Assembly (NCBI GenBank): GCA_001632435.1 | Contig: KV423935.1 | Coordinates: 124,001 to 188,000 of the forward strand | DNA: 64,000 nucleotides | Origin: Calocera cornea HHB12733 | Taxonomy: Eukaryota > Basidiomycota > Dacrymycetes > Dacrymycetales > Dacrymycetaceae | Direction of reading: 5' to 3' | Program-made: the position numbers and the translations under genes | Part shown: positions 11,801-23,627 of the stretch, piece after piece | How positions within the stretch are numbered: position 1 is the stretch's first letter | Layout of the letters: the number at the start of each line of letters is the position of its first letter | The notes under the pieces: generated by a model | Seen by the model: only the letters and a program-made list of their open reading frames with translations | The model's database searches: none | Told to the model about the DNA's origin: nothing

Positions 11801-14069
11801 GGTGTGAGGTGTGGTTATATGAGCTTGGCCTCGGTGGCTCTAGTGTGCGTGTGTGGGTTGGGGGGTGGTACGAGGCGATCACGGGATGGAGTTGTGGGAG
11901 TGCACGTCGGGGGGGGAGTAGCGGTTGCCCGGAGTGTGGGAGCGAGCAACGAGCACGGCGGTCTATGAGGAAGCAGGCAGAAGGCGAGTCGCTCGGAGGG
12001 GGTGGGTTGGGCCAGGTCGAGCGCGCCCTGCGCCTGTTAAGGGATTTCCGGGTGGGGGCTCGAGGGCGGCCGGCCGGGTGCGAGAGGGGTGCGAGTTGTT
12101 ATGATCGCCCGGGCTGGAATGTGACGCTGCGCGGGTCGCTGTCGGCTCCTGCTCCAGCAGGTTATGTACCGGCCTGCACCGAGTGAGCGAGCGTCGCGCA
12201 ATGTGTTTGTGTCTCTGTTGTGTTTGTGCGTATCTTGCGTCTGCGTGTGTGCGCGATTGCCCCCGCTGATCGGGGCACGAAGTCGCTCGGGGGCTGGGCT
12301 CCAGAAGTCACACAAGTCCAAAAAACAGTGGGGCAGGCGGTGAGGTCCTGCACAGCGGGCGGGCGGGCGAGCGAGGGCAAGCAGAGTTGCAGCAAAGAGG
12401 TGGACAATGCGACGCAGCCCTTTGCATGCACCCCTGGGGGTCCGAGGGTGCTGGGCAGCGACGAAACATGGCCCGTCGGGCGGCGGCCTGGTGGCTGTCC
12501 GCCCGGCATGCTGCGCACAGAGCTCGGCACGCCCGGCACGACCCGCGCGCTGGTTACCGCCTGTGTCCCGCCCGTAATAGCGCCTTATCAAAGATGGTGA
12601 TGATTGTTGTCTTTCCAGCGCTATTCAGAAGTGGAAATCCGTTACTACAGAATTATACACCCACAGCTCAGCGAGCAGCCAGATAGCACCTCTTGTCTCG
12701 TCTTGGCGCTTGACAGTACCCGTACGGCGGCACCTCACGGCCGCGCTCGCCCATTTTTTCGGCCATTCAGTACTATAATGAGCTTCTCCGAGCGACCGGA
12801 CATTACTTCATTACTGTACATCTTCGGGGGGCTTCGGCAGCGAGATAAACAGGGGGACCCTGGGCTGATCTCCCCCTTCCCTCCAGTCCACTCCAGGCCA
12901 AGCCAAACATCCCCCAGGCTGGATCGGAATCCCACCTTCCCGTGCAGAGTAAACAACTTGCCTCACAAACCTTTCCTATCGGCGTCGCTTGCCTGTCAGG
13001 GCAGCCTGCCGCCGGCCAGCGATGCTTCCGCCGCCCTTGCAGGCATGTGAATCCCCCGCTCAGGCTATGTCACCGCACACCCGGGGTCCCGCCCTCAGGC
13101 TGGTGCACGGAGCCGGATCCGACGCGTTTCGAACGACGCACCGTGTCCGACGCGTCACACCCGCGGGTCGGGCGTAAGGCACACCACACCGCTCACTCGC
13201 CCATCGGCCAGTAGAGACGGATATGTGTTGCATACCAGACATGGGCAAGACATGGGCAATGTGTAATATATCTGATCTGCGTCAAGGCGTGATGGCGTAA
13301 TGTGGGATATTGCCTGCGCTATGCTGCAGGCAGTGGGATAGCTCACCGCCCACGGCCCCCAGACTCCCACTGACGGCCGGGCGATCATTCCCACTCCTCC
13401 CACTCTCACTCCCATGGTACGTATACTGCTCGCACTCCAAGGCCTCAACAGCGGATCCAGAGCCGAGAACGTTCGCCGTGTCCCGCATCCTCGGGATGTG
13501 GCTGGTGGAGGTGGGCGATCGCCGCTCTGCTCGCAAGTCGCTGAGAGGGCGTTCGCAGAGGACTAGTATTGTGCCAAGACCCTTCCTATTGCGACCGAGA
13601 GGATCGTCCTCGGTCCGAGTACTCGTGGGTTCCTGCTGACGTGCGTGGGTGCGCGGCCCGAGCGTAAGGTAGGAAGGGCCCGTTACCGGACTCCCGGCTC
13701 CTGGGCAAAACCAGGTTTGGGTAATGGGTAAGCTCAGTAAGGAAGACTCCCCTTCCCGGGGACATATCAGCACCGGTACGAGGCACGGATGCTCAGGCTG
13801 AGAAGGCCGGGGGGCGGACGACTTGTTTCCACTTCTGGACATGGGCATGGGCCGATGGCGCGCTCGCCCCCGAGCTGGGTGGGCATCGGCGGACATCTTC
13901 GGTGGTCTGCTGCGGGTACAGTACAGTATGTGGCGAGCGATTGTTGCCGGTGAATCCCTCCGTCCGTGGCTTACGCTCGTTCGGCCTCCGTGGTCTTGGC
14001 AGGTAGGGTGAGGAGGGGGCATATACGTCAATGTCGTGTCCGTGGCGTGAGCATCAAGTATCGCACTTA
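11801..14069. other. Intergenic, no gene seen
   Basis: 2.3 kb upstream of the TPT transporter and downstream of antiporter copy 2. Open frames on both strands (for example 13282-14139 minus) are compositionally random, and I see no splice-consistent family. Confidence 0.5.
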
Positions 14070-14238
14070 CCAAGAGGGATACAGCCTGGCTATCCTCGCA
14101 TCCCCGTTTGGTACGCATCAACACGTACTGTATTCCCACCTCACCTCAAAGATGTGTAACAACCAATGGGTATTTACAAAGAGGGATACGGCCTGGCTAT
14201 CCTCACATCTGTGTTGGGCACGCACCAATACGTACGCT
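14070..14238. repeat. Local direct repeat near antiporter copy 2
   Basis: The segment at 14070-14131 (caagagggatacagcctggc..) recurs at 14176-14238 (caaagagggatacggcctggc..) with about 75-80% identity over roughly 62 nt, offset by about 106 nt. It lies just beyond the 3' end of antiporter copy 2. Confidence 0.8.
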
Positions 14239-14269
14239 ACAGCAGCACCGGTTCCCCTCCTACAGTAGA

Positions 14270-15900
14270 GACTCTCCCGCAACCTTCGAGCCACCCGCCC
14301 CAACCGCTGGCGGGGCCCACAACCGTACTGACTACCACCGCCCAAATAGAGAGCAAGAACGGTTCGCTGGGAAGGACCGGGATCGGGTTGGCTCCCGAGC
14401 TCTCTGTGTGCCACTTGGGCGATAAGGATCTCCCCGCGCGGGAGGATGGCTAGGCCGAGGAGGGCTGTGGTGAAGAGACGCGGTGCCTCCGAGGGCTCGG
14501 CGACCGGGGGTCGTGAGTGCTCTTGAGATTTGTCTGTAGGAGGAGACCTTTGGCAGCCTCGACGGCCGGCGGGACCTCGAGTCCTCCGTGTCTTGCATGG
14601 ACCTGAGCGCAAGCTGAAGGCTGGGAGCACGTCCCTTCTAGGAGGGTAAACCGACCGTGTGATAGCGGCCAACCATGAGCTTCGCAAATGCCACCGCGAT
14701 GGGGTAGACGATCCGGGGCCAGATGAGGGTGCGTCCCATAGGTCCAAGAAAGGCACGGCTGTGCACCTTACAACTAGACCAGAAGATGGACTGTACAGGT
14801 TTGCATAATGTAGACGTACTGAATTCCAATTGAGGCAAAGAACAGGGGAACCAGCAGCTTGACTTTCACCTCGTGCAGCTGATCGTGGCATACATTCCTC
14901 ACGCCGACGCCGTCTGAGGTATCTGGTAAAGTCGGCAAAACAATGCCAGCCAGGAATGCACCCAGCAGCATCCAGAGGCCGGTAACGCATGCGGCTGTAA
15001 GAAGCCCGCGCATAGAAAGAAGGAGGATCAAGAGCACGACTTGCTCCTGCTTTGCTGTGGACACGCGGCTCAAGCGTGGGGCGCGAACCGGCGTATAGCG
15101 GACGGGCCGCATATGCCCAGAGGGGAGGTGAACAACGCGTTCCAACAAGGGACGGCCCATGGTGCAGCCGATGGCCATGCGACCGCGGGTCGTGGCAGGT
15201 CCCACTGAGGTGACGATGGTCAGCAGGACCAAGCCAACAATGTCGTCCATCACGGCCGCGCTGACCAGCACCGTGCCGACGCGGGTGTGGGCCAGGTCTA
15301 TATGGGGTACGTCGTCTGCGATGGTTATGTTCCGGCTGGAGTGGCTTGCAAAACGAAGAAGATCATGACGGGGCTATCGCATCTCAGCGCTGCATCTGCT
15401 GTGAACGCTTGGGCAGGATGAGGACGAGGATGGGGATGAGGATGAGGATAAGGATGAGGAAGCCGATCAGCAGAGCGATCCCGGTGGTGGCACAGACGAT
15501 TGGCAGTGGTAGGGGTTGCCAAATCAGCAGTGATGGATGCGTGTCGACCGCTTCAACAGTCGGTAAGATTATTTATTGTGACAGATGAGGAAGCTCGCGC
15601 TGAAAGACGACCAGGACGGGGCCCACGTATCCGAGGATCGTGAACGCCTGCTGCCAGGCGAGTTCGAGCAGCCCAGCGAGGGAACTCCCATACACCATCC
15701 CCAGAAATATCCCGCCACTGAGCCCAGCATATGATTTCACCAGATGTGTAGCTGAGACTGTTGAGAAGGTAGATGACAGATGCGATGATCAAGAGTGGGA
15801 TCGTACGCTGTTCAGATAACGGCAGAGAGGACGGCATCACGAATGGTCGACGCTCGCCGCATTGATGGTATGTGGGAAGATGTTCTCCGGAGGGATGATA
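14270..15900 (-). pseudogene. Decayed CPA-type Na+/H+ antiporter, copy 2
   Basis: Same family as copy 1 but with the middle helices preserved. On the minus strand the order is IPLLIIASVIYLLNSLS, YAGLSGGIFLGMVYGSSLAGLL..FTILGYVG, a hexamer-expanded ILILIL stretch (15417-15461), VGTVLVSAAVMDDIVGLVLL, LLGAFLAGIVLPTL, LLVPLFFASIGIQ, an intron, VPFLDLW, then IWPRIVYPIAVAFAKLMVG in another frame. TALLGLAILPRGEI..LIAQVAH follows, then EPFLLSIWAVVVSTVVGP and VARRLRESLY, each after a further frame change. At least three frame changes without splice sites make it non-functional. The family exchanges Na+ or K+ for H+ at fungal membranes. Confidence 0.8.
15417..15461. repeat. GATGAG-type imperfect hexanucleotide tract
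   Basis: About seven imperfect GAGGAT/GATGAG units lie inside antiporter copy 2. On the coding strand they read as alternating Ile-Leu codons in a membrane helix. Confidence 0.85.
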
Positions 15901-16435
15901 TTCTTCTGAATTGCAGAGATATGGATTCATATATTGTCGAAGTACCGGCAGCCTGTACATACGGCCAAGAATCCAAGGGGCTGGGCAGACGGCGAGTTAC
16001 GTAGCTCCGAGGCAGAGGCTCGGCCCGCCTGAGCAGAGTATCACTGCGCCGAAAAGCATCAGCCAAGCCGGTAGAGCATGAGTCACGGAGTAGGAGTCTG
16101 GGGTGGTGGCTCGACTGCGCCGATGCTGGGCGCCATAGCGGCGTTGCGGATGACGCCGGGGTATTTTGGTCCATTGTTGTCATATGACCCAATGTAGCCA
16201 AGATCGTATTGAACGGTCATGGTCTAGCCGGAAGGATGGCTAGGCTGAATGCCCATATGATCTAAATGGGTGATTATGGTTGAGCTATACACACTGGCCT
16301 CCTCGAAGTAGTTGCCTATCTCCCCGCCAAAGGAGCCGGAGCCGATCCGGACGGGACCAAATTTCTCTCAGCGCACCCTTCAAGTTCTGGGTCAGGTCAG
16401 GCGACCCACCAACAGCATCAAGATCTCTACCCGCG

Positions 16436-16825
16436 ATGTTCCCCACGTTTCCACGCCTGTTGTTCAAGATCAAGCACCTTCCTGGGCCGACAACCCAACT
16501 GTTTGAGGGTCGGAACACGCTTTCCGGGTTCAACGTACCGCATTCAAAGCACAAGACGAAGCGCAAGTGGCTGCCCAACGTCCACAACAAGTGGCTCTTC
16601 TCCGAGGCACTAGGCGGCACCGTCAAAGTCCGCTTAACAGCGAGTACATTACGGACAATCGACAAGTATGGGGGATTGGATGCGTATATGCTGAGGAGTC
16701 GGCACCTCGAGGCGTTCCGGAAGATGGGTGGGAGCGCGATGGCTCTGCGGATACGAATACGAGAAGCGGAGAAGGCGAAGGTGGACAAGGTGCTTGCGGA
16801 GGAACTACAGAAGATCGCGACATGA
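16436..16825 (+). CDS. MRPL24: Mitochondrial large-subunit ribosomal protein bL28m
   Basis: A 129-aa single-exon ORF. The ATG at 16436 (MFPTFPRLLFKIKHLPGP) begins a short basic leader suited to mitochondrial import; the in-frame upstream extension is not family-like. The bL28 core is clear: FEGRNTLSGFNVPHSKHKTKRKW, NVHNKWLFSE, and LTASTLRTIDKYGGLDAYML, the last being the signature turn of fungal and mammalian bL28m. It is a component of the mitoribosome large subunit, imported after cytosolic translation. The gene stands alone between antiporter copy 2 and a gene-poor stretch. The symbol follows yeast nomenclature for bL28m. Confidence 0.88.
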   Translation: MFPTFPRLLFKIKHLPGPTTQLFEGRNTLSGFNVPHSKHKTKRKWLPNVHNKWLFSEALGGTVKVRLTASTLRTIDKYGGLDAYMLRSRHLEAFRKMGGSAMALRIRIREAEKAKVDKVLAEELQKIAT

Positions 16826-18725
16826 CAATGTCCGAAGGAGGTTGGTGGTAAAGGGGTGCAAAGTGCAAAGTGATCGGTACGTACTCAGAATGCCACCATG
16901 ATGACCATGCTCATGCTCACCTACCTGTAGGGCCAGGGCGTTTGGCCGCTGCGGTGATTGTAATATTCGCATGCATGGTTCCGTCGAGAAACTGTTCGCG
17001 AGCAAGATAATGAACATTGCCGCGTTCATATAACGGCTGGATCGCGTCTTGCACATGTCCCTGCTCGCTTTCGACGGGTGCGTCGTGTGCGCCTCTATCG
17101 GCGAGCACGGGCGTCTCCGGCCTTCGGCATGGTCTCCGGCGGGATCATGGCGCTCGTGTCCAACGGAGCGGTCGAGTGCGATCTCTTTTTGAATCGCGTC
17201 AGCATCACGGCCAACAAATACAGACAGCCGCCATGGCGGTCATAGCAGATGCCAAGCAGGCCCTGACGAGCGGCCGCCTGGTTCTGTGTGCGGAGCACGA
17301 GTTACGACAGATTATACAGCATGTATCCACCTCCCCTCGTGCGGGGGGTTGTATGGGGATTTCAGGCACTCCCACTATGTCTCGATATTTGCTCTAAAAG
17401 GTCGACTTGCGTAGAATCCAGCTGACAGTGGTCCGGTTCTGCCTGCTCAGATCCCGAGGAAAGCGGTCTGTAGCGAGATGCCGTCCTCGCCGGTCTTACC
17501 GATAGTGGTAGACTACGACTAATCCCACGCCGAGCTGGCGTGAGAGTGGCGTACTGCCGGATTTCACGGCGGGAAGCGTCGTCAAATCAAGCGGGCTTGA
17601 TGGATAGGCGAAGAACTCATGATCTGGAGCTCTCCAGCTTGGAAGGATGGGAAGTCTCGGAGGTGGCCAAGAGTCGATCGGAGAGCCGCTGGCAGCTCAC
17701 GGAGAGGGATCGACATATCTGACTAACAGTTTGACGACATACCAGGGCGTGAGAGTGCAATTTCATCATCCAATCAACTTGTTCTTTGGCGCTGGACTGG
17801 ATCGATACATAATATAGCCCACGGAATCACGATGCTCCACAAGATGACTGGAGTTGTTCAAATTTTACTGAAAGATTGCGTGCCCGATGTCGCCGCACGC
17901 CATCACTGGGAAGATATGGCGCCTGGGCGGTAGCGGGGTGCGGTCAGAGTGTGGACGAAGAAGCGCAATCGCGAAGGCGGAACACGGTGGCAGGATGCAA
18001 GAACGTTTTGAGTGTGAACGGGGCGGCATAACCACCTTCGCCTGACTTCGTAAACACGGGGACGACGGCGAGACGCCGTTCGGCAGGTGATGGGTTACAA
18101 GTTGCGCTGACTCAGAGATGTGTGGTCAAGATACGGACCGGGAAAACAGGAACAGAAGAGACCAGAAGAAAAAGGGGCCAGAAGCCCCGTCAGAGGCAAG
18201 AACCGTCGGCCGCGTGTTTCCGGGTTAGGCATGGGTGTCACATTCTCCGGTGGATCATCTGCCCAAACCACCAATTTGGATATGGGCCATACGAGACGTT
18301 CTGCGAACCACGAGATTATGGTTCGAAGAGAACACAAGCTGCTACATTCAGTTCCCTGGTCATGACACGTAAGGTCAGAACATCAGAAGGAGCCAGGACG
18401 CGGCAACGCGGGAGATTCGCGGGGAGGTGGATACTCCTCCGCAACAATTCAGTCCCCAGGCTTCTTCTTTCTCATGCAATCACCAGATGGCAGAGATCAT
18501 CTGCGTCACCGGGTACCACTTCAGCCGCGCAGTGACTTTCTTCGTGCCAGACACGAGCGACGGTCCGCACGATTCCGAGACATTACCATCCAATTTCCGA
18601 ATCTACCTATGAATAGAAATAGACAAGCTACGAGCTAAGGTTCTTTTGCATTATATTGGCGAGCCAATAGATACCAGAAGCTCCATGAGTCTTGCAAGAA
18701 GATGACTCGCGAGTAAAGTAACACC
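16826..18725. other. Intergenic, no supported gene
   Basis: 1.9 kb. Two short minus-strand frames (16917-17108, 17095-17298) read plausible peptide fragments but cannot be joined into a family I recognise. The rest has only small random frames. Confidence 0.45.
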
Positions 18726-20480
18726 TCAGAAGTGCGCGAGCACCTCATCGAGGTTGCTGCGACGGGGTTTCAGATGATAGGCATAGGGAGCGGGTTGCCT
18801 ACGCAGCAGTCATGTCAGCAACAATTCACTGGCAACAGGCCGCGACTTACACTGCAAGACCGTTGTCGACGAAGTCCATGGTCCCCGGTGTGATATCTGT
18901 TCCATCGGGAGCTTTTCCCTTCTCGAAGTCGAATGCCCAAAGAAGCGCCGCAACGTCGATGAAGAGGCTGTGGTTCGCGATGTCCCTGCCAGGGCAGATA
19001 CGGCGACCATGGCTGTAGACGTAGACCTCATCCACTGGGTCTGAGCTAACACGCATTTCCCCAGTGGGGGTCAGATAGCGATCCGGGTTGTAGTTGTCGT
19101 AGTCGGGGAACACCTTAGGATCACGCGACATAGCCCTATTGACTTGTTAGACCGATGGTCGCACGAGAAAATGGAGAGCATACCAGATGTTGTCCATGAT
19201 GATTGCGCCCTTGGGAATCACATAAGGGCCATAGCTGAAATCCTCGGTCGCCGCATGCGGAACTCCACAGGGAACCGGAGGGCGCCAGCGCAGAATTTCC
19301 TTGACCATAGCAGAGATATAGGGAAGTTGATCGCGATCGGAGAACTTGGGAAGACGATTGCCGCAAACCGCGTCGACTTGTTCCTGACCCTTCTTGCACG
19401 CTTCTGGATACAGGATCATGGCCTTGATGAAGTGCATAAGGACGGTCGCAGTCTGATAGCCTATCAGCATCCGCACAGGTTGGAATATCTGCACAACTCA
19501 CAGTCTCCACACCAGCAGCAAAATGGCCACCGGCTGCCCAAGCGACTTCCTGATCAGGAATGCCGAACTCGCCCGCGACTTTGAGAGAAGAATTCACAAA
19601 CGAGATCTCTTCCTGGAGCAAAAGACGGTGAGTGGTCATCTTGCAGGTTTTGGAAGTTCAATGCACCTTGTGGTTGGCAGCCTGGTGGAACAGATCCATG
19701 AAATAAGCGTCGCTGTTCCTGTAGAAGTCCACTCCGCGCTTCTTCCAGGCAGCGGCCCACGTTGGAATAGGCTTAAGAAATGTGAAGATGTCGACAATCG
19801 AAGCGCCAGGTTGAGCAGCACCAGCAACGCTCAGGACGAAGTTGTTCATGATCTTCACCCTCTCCTCGTCTGGGTCACGAATAGCAGGGCCGCCATAGAG
19901 GAAGCGCCATGTGACGGAGGTTGAAAGTCGGGAAAGATGCCTCTCCAGATGGGATTGATCTTCAAACAGGCCACGCACAAGCAACTCAGACTCGTGCTCC
20001 TGCATGGGCCAGAAGGCTTGACTAGCACGAATATTGAAGACTTCATGGGACGCCTTGCGGAAGCGACGCCAACTGCTTGATGCGTGAGTTTGCAGAGTCA
20101 AGCACAATAGCAGACGATGCGTACGGCAAACCATAAGTCATGAAAGCAGGAATCAGGCTCCCGCACATGATCTCAGCAGCCATCACCATCCTCGGACGAC
20201 CAGATGTGACAGCGGACTGTTTCTCCAGGATCTCCGCAGCGACGTTGGCAGAGTTGAGGATAACCAGCTTGATACCAGCGAGGTTAAGGCACATGATCTC
20301 GCCATATTGATCCTTCCATTCGTCGAACTTGAGGAACATCAACTTGGATGGGAGGTCGAGGACATTGCCGAGGACTGGAACTCCAGGAGGACCAGGAGGG
20401 AGCTGAGATGCCTTGCTCTTGCGCGTGTACAGCCAGATAGCGATGAGCACTGTCCCCACAAGCAGGGGGAGGAGGATCAT
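18726..20480 (-). CDS. Cytochrome P450 monooxygenase (ER-anchored, fungal)
   Basis: Exons (minus) are 20480-20125, 20072-19667, 19612-19502, 19452-19184, 19135-18851 and 18798-18726: 499 aa, six exons, all GT-AG, phases closed. An N-terminal membrane anchor (LLPLLVGTVLIAIWLY) is followed by the proline hinge LPPGPPGVPVLGN. The C-helix motif WRRFRKASHE, I-helix AAGVETTA (split by intron 3), K-helix ExxR in KEILRWRPPVP, NPDRYL (PERF region) and the haem loop YSHGRRICPG (Cys ligand) are all present. The haem loop has Tyr where most P450s have Phe. It oxidises a lipophilic substrate with NADPH reductase as partner; the substrate is unknown. No other secondary-metabolism genes adjoin it. Confidence 0.93.
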
Positions 20481-21664
20481 TGTCGATGTTTGGGCTGAAT
20501 GGGTATCAAGATGGGGGGTGGGGAAGGGCAGTGGAGGAGGCGGCGACGCCTGAAGAGAAAACCCACGACTCTAGGGGATCCAATAAAGTTCCCGGCCTAG
20601 TTGCTTTCAGGGATTTCCCGTTAATGGTGGGGCGGATAAGGCACGACATCATCGGGACACCCTCGGCTTGTGACCTAGAAGTATTCATCCACGACTAATT
20701 GAGCTTCTCGCCAGATTGGGAACAGAGGGCTGGAAGGCAAGCGGCGCGCGATCCAGGCGCGTGGGAGTGCGCGGTACCATCTCAAGTTACATAAGTGGAA
20801 GCAAAAAGGAGGGTGCTCCGAGACCAATCAATTGATGACGGTGGAAGGGACCAATCAGAAGTGGGACGCATCGTCGCAATCTCTTGGTCGCAAGTTTGAT
20901 CGCGGCGTCCTTAAGCACGGGAACAGAAGACACTGCCGGTCGCGGAAGCCACCTATGAGCGCTCAAGAATCTGGACGGCGGACTACGATATTCGAAGCCG
21001 CCTGTCACCGAAGTGGCACCAGTTTTCAATTTGTATCCGATCTCCGGCGCCACGGGAACTGCGGGAATTGGAGGGTTGGTTCGGCCTGTCCAATCTCGAT
21101 CTTTGGCTAGTCACATCTTCTCTTACGTATCACCGCCTTGGCCCTCTAATTGTTCTCCGTTGCCTTCGCTTGTGGCTGCACATGAACCGTTGCTATCCTT
21201 TCATGTCTCGCTGCCGTGTAACTCATGCAGTGGCACGGCAACGATCCAGTCTCCGACCATATGACAGTTGGAGGGTCAGTCATGCACTGTTTCCCAGGAC
21301 ACCCTGTGGCACGTGTGGCGCCCAAGTCTCAGAAGGGTTGCAAACCTTGTACGCGTTGCGTGCCTCAATGCCCGGACGCGCTTCCTTGGCCGACTCTTGC
21401 GGCCTGGAGCTTCCGTAATGTAAAGATAGAAGCCAAATCCGACCTGGGAGCTCTTCTCATGGGCCGGGGAGGGGCCTGTCGGCATCGGCAATGCACCCCA
21501 AACAAAAGTGTTTGCAATCACACTGGGCATTCGCGGTAGGAATGCTGAGCGCGTCAATTTGCTGGGTATAAATGTCTGGAAGAATGCGGGACGCGGGGGT
21601 CGCTGGTTATCCACCGCTCCCTATAGTGACCCCCCTCGTGTGTTCCTGCAACACTTGAGGCAGG
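20481..21664. promoter_or_regulatory. Divergent intergenic region (P450 / 7-TM gene)
   Basis: 1.2 kb between the divergent starts of the P450 and the 7-TM protein. No gene seen. A possible TATA-like stretch (gggtataaatgtc) lies at about 21565-21577, roughly 95 nt upstream of the 7-TM ATG. Confidence 0.5.
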
Positions 21665-23032
21665 ATGGCTGACTTTCCCATTGACTACGCCTACCTCGTC
21701 GGTAGCTGGTGTGCGGCGGTCCTTTGGGGTCTGCCAATTATCTTCTCGACGTGCTCTTGTGCTGACTCCAATATACCCAGGGGTCTATGGCGTTCTTTTT
21801 GGCCTGTGCTTATGGCTAGTCTTCAACCATGGACAATTACATCCCGTGCAGCTCGGTGCTATGATCGGTCTGTAAGCTGCAGTTGTAGTTTGCAACTGGG
21901 ACCACGGAACTCACTGCCCGGGACAGTTACGTTTTGGCTACCTGTCACATCTCCCTCGATTTTGCTCGGCTTATACAAGGGTTTATATTCACCGATTCCG
22001 GAATGGACCGCATCATTTTCTTCTCCAACGTGGGCATCCATATCAACGTGGCAAAGGATTTCTTCTACATTACCAGCGTATGTCAAAGTTACTCGGATCA
22101 TAGTCCTGAAGGGCTAACAATGGCCTCAGTTGATCGTCGGTGACAGCATCATTGTGTGGCGATGCTGGATTGTATGGAGGAAGAAGTGGGTAGTGGTTGC
22201 TCTCCCTATACTTATGGTGGTTGGCGAAGCCAGTAAGCGTGTTCTCAACAAGGTCACGGTAACTCTTCCTCACATTCTTGCAGTCGCTGGCTATGTTGCC
22301 ATTGGGAAGTATCTGTCTCCGGACCTTGCCACGGATACTTCCATCAAGCCTTGGGGAACAGCGATGTTCTCGGTCTCGCTCGCCACCAATGTCCTTGTGA
22401 CATCCCTTACTGCGGGCCGGATCTGGTGCGCACAACAACATCCTTACCCACACAACATTCTCACGACCTCTCTCAGGTGGATCTCACGCACAACAAACAA
22501 GCTCATGGCTGGTGGCGGGACCCGGTCACTGGATGCTATCACCCTTATCATTGAATCCGGTCTTGCCATCACCATCGCTAAAATCATTGAGTTCGCCACC
22601 TTCCAGATCGCTTTTGCAGGCACCGTCAATATGCAGGCCATCTACATTATGTTCGAACTGATGCCTCAACTCTTCGTGCGTCATTTTGGGTAACCGCTTG
22701 TCCGAAATTCCTGACACCTCTCGTAGGGTATCATCCCCACGGTCATTATTCTTTCTATTCAAGTCGGGGTCACGTCAAGCAAGGCATACAGTGCTGGCAA
22801 TGGTCCCCGCTCATTCCCCCGCTCCAATCCATATGGGTCCAACAGTGGCGACGCGAATCTCACCTCCTTTGGGCGCCGGACCGGGGGGAATTTCCCCGTT
22901 GTTTCGGTTGAGACTAATACATATGGGGACCATCATGGTAGCGAGATTGAGCTGGGCGCTAAACTGGGCGCCAAAAACTCAAAACTTCCCAAGCTGGATA
23001 GGAAGACTTCGACCGATTCCTCTCTTGCATAG
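21665..23032 (+). CDS. Seven-transmembrane orphan membrane protein (Agaricomycete family)
   Basis: Exons are 21665-21728, 21781-21871, 21927-22077, 22130-22232, 22284-22675 and 22727-23032 (368 aa, phases closed). Helices are readable at YLVGSWCAAVLWGVYGVLFGLCLWLVF, MIGLYVLATCHISLDFARL, GDSIIVWRCWIVW (the family's most conserved motif), VALPILMVVGEAIAGYVAIG, WGTAMFSVSLATNVLVTSLTAGRIW, LDAITLIIESGLAITI and MPQLFGIIPTVIILSIQ. The C-terminal about 80 residues are polar (Ser/Asn/Gly, then a Lys-rich end), cytosolic if the topology is receptor-like. This family is expanded in mushroom-forming fungi and has no established function. It is the last plus-strand gene before the orphan array. Confidence 0.85.
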
Positions 23033-23412
23033 TAGACACTTTTCTCCCTTGATGTGCGCGACACTTGGTCGGCCCTATGCTGTATCGATTCTTATTGGTA
23101 AAATAATACAATCATCATCGGAAGGGTCATACATATTACAGGACAACACTAGCTGCTGTTAACCCCTCTCTGCTTTGGGTATAAATTTCACTGGGTCGCC
23201 GTACTGGGACCTGGGCAACATCCCGGCTGCATCAGGGCATGGACCCTGTTCATGACATCACCGGACGCGTGACTCTTCAGCATTCCAACCTACAATTATT
23301 GAACCTACAAGCGCCTATCGGGTACCTCTGTATGGCGGAGGCTACGACCCTTCGCGCGTGCTCGGGAGGTGCTTTGAGCATTGAATAGCGCTAGTTTCGT
23401 AGCCTCAGGGAC

Positions 23413-23420
23413 TTACGTCA
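23413..23420. promoter_or_regulatory. CRE-like octamer TTACGTCA (array element P, sixth partial copy)
   Basis: Octamer in the context cagggacTTACGTCActaatc, resembling the CRE-like cores in the array spacers. The neighbouring AAGGGTCT block is weak here. Confidence 0.35.
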
Positions 23421-23537
23421 CTAATCTGGACGATCGTACAGGACTTCGACTTCCCAAATTGGCAAGACCCTGATGGTCCCATGGAGACGCAATGTACAAC
23501 TCTCACACGAGCTAGTCACAGAGTAACACAAAACATA

Positions 23538-23552
23538 CGTCTTCATTTGACG
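23538..23552 (-). other. Conserved 3' motif after gene F
   Basis: CGTCTTCATTTGACG on the plus strand. It has a 4-bp inverted repeat (CGTC/GACG) and lies 76 nt after F's stop. The transcript strand contains AATGAA, a variant poly(A) hexamer. Also found after B, C, D and E. Confidence 0.6.
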
Positions 23553-23627
23553 AAAGCAAGTTGAAATCGCACGACAGTTTGAGCCAAAGCTAATCGATAA
23601 GACTTGGGACATTGTGTTCTTCCAAAT

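Larger units (their letters stand above)
23033..23627. other. Spacer between 7-TM gene and array
   Basis: Convergent 3' ends. Contains a CRE-like TTACGTCA at 23413-23420 and the array's 3' motif at 23538-23552. No gene seen. Confidence 0.5.

Noticed and set aside
13282..14139. 285-aa minus-strand ORF downstream of antiporter copy 2
   Set aside because: Random composition, no domain, and its start overlaps a local direct repeat.
16917..17298. Minus-strand peptides that might be a gene between bL28m and the P450
   Set aside because: Two short frames only; no splice path or family joins them.
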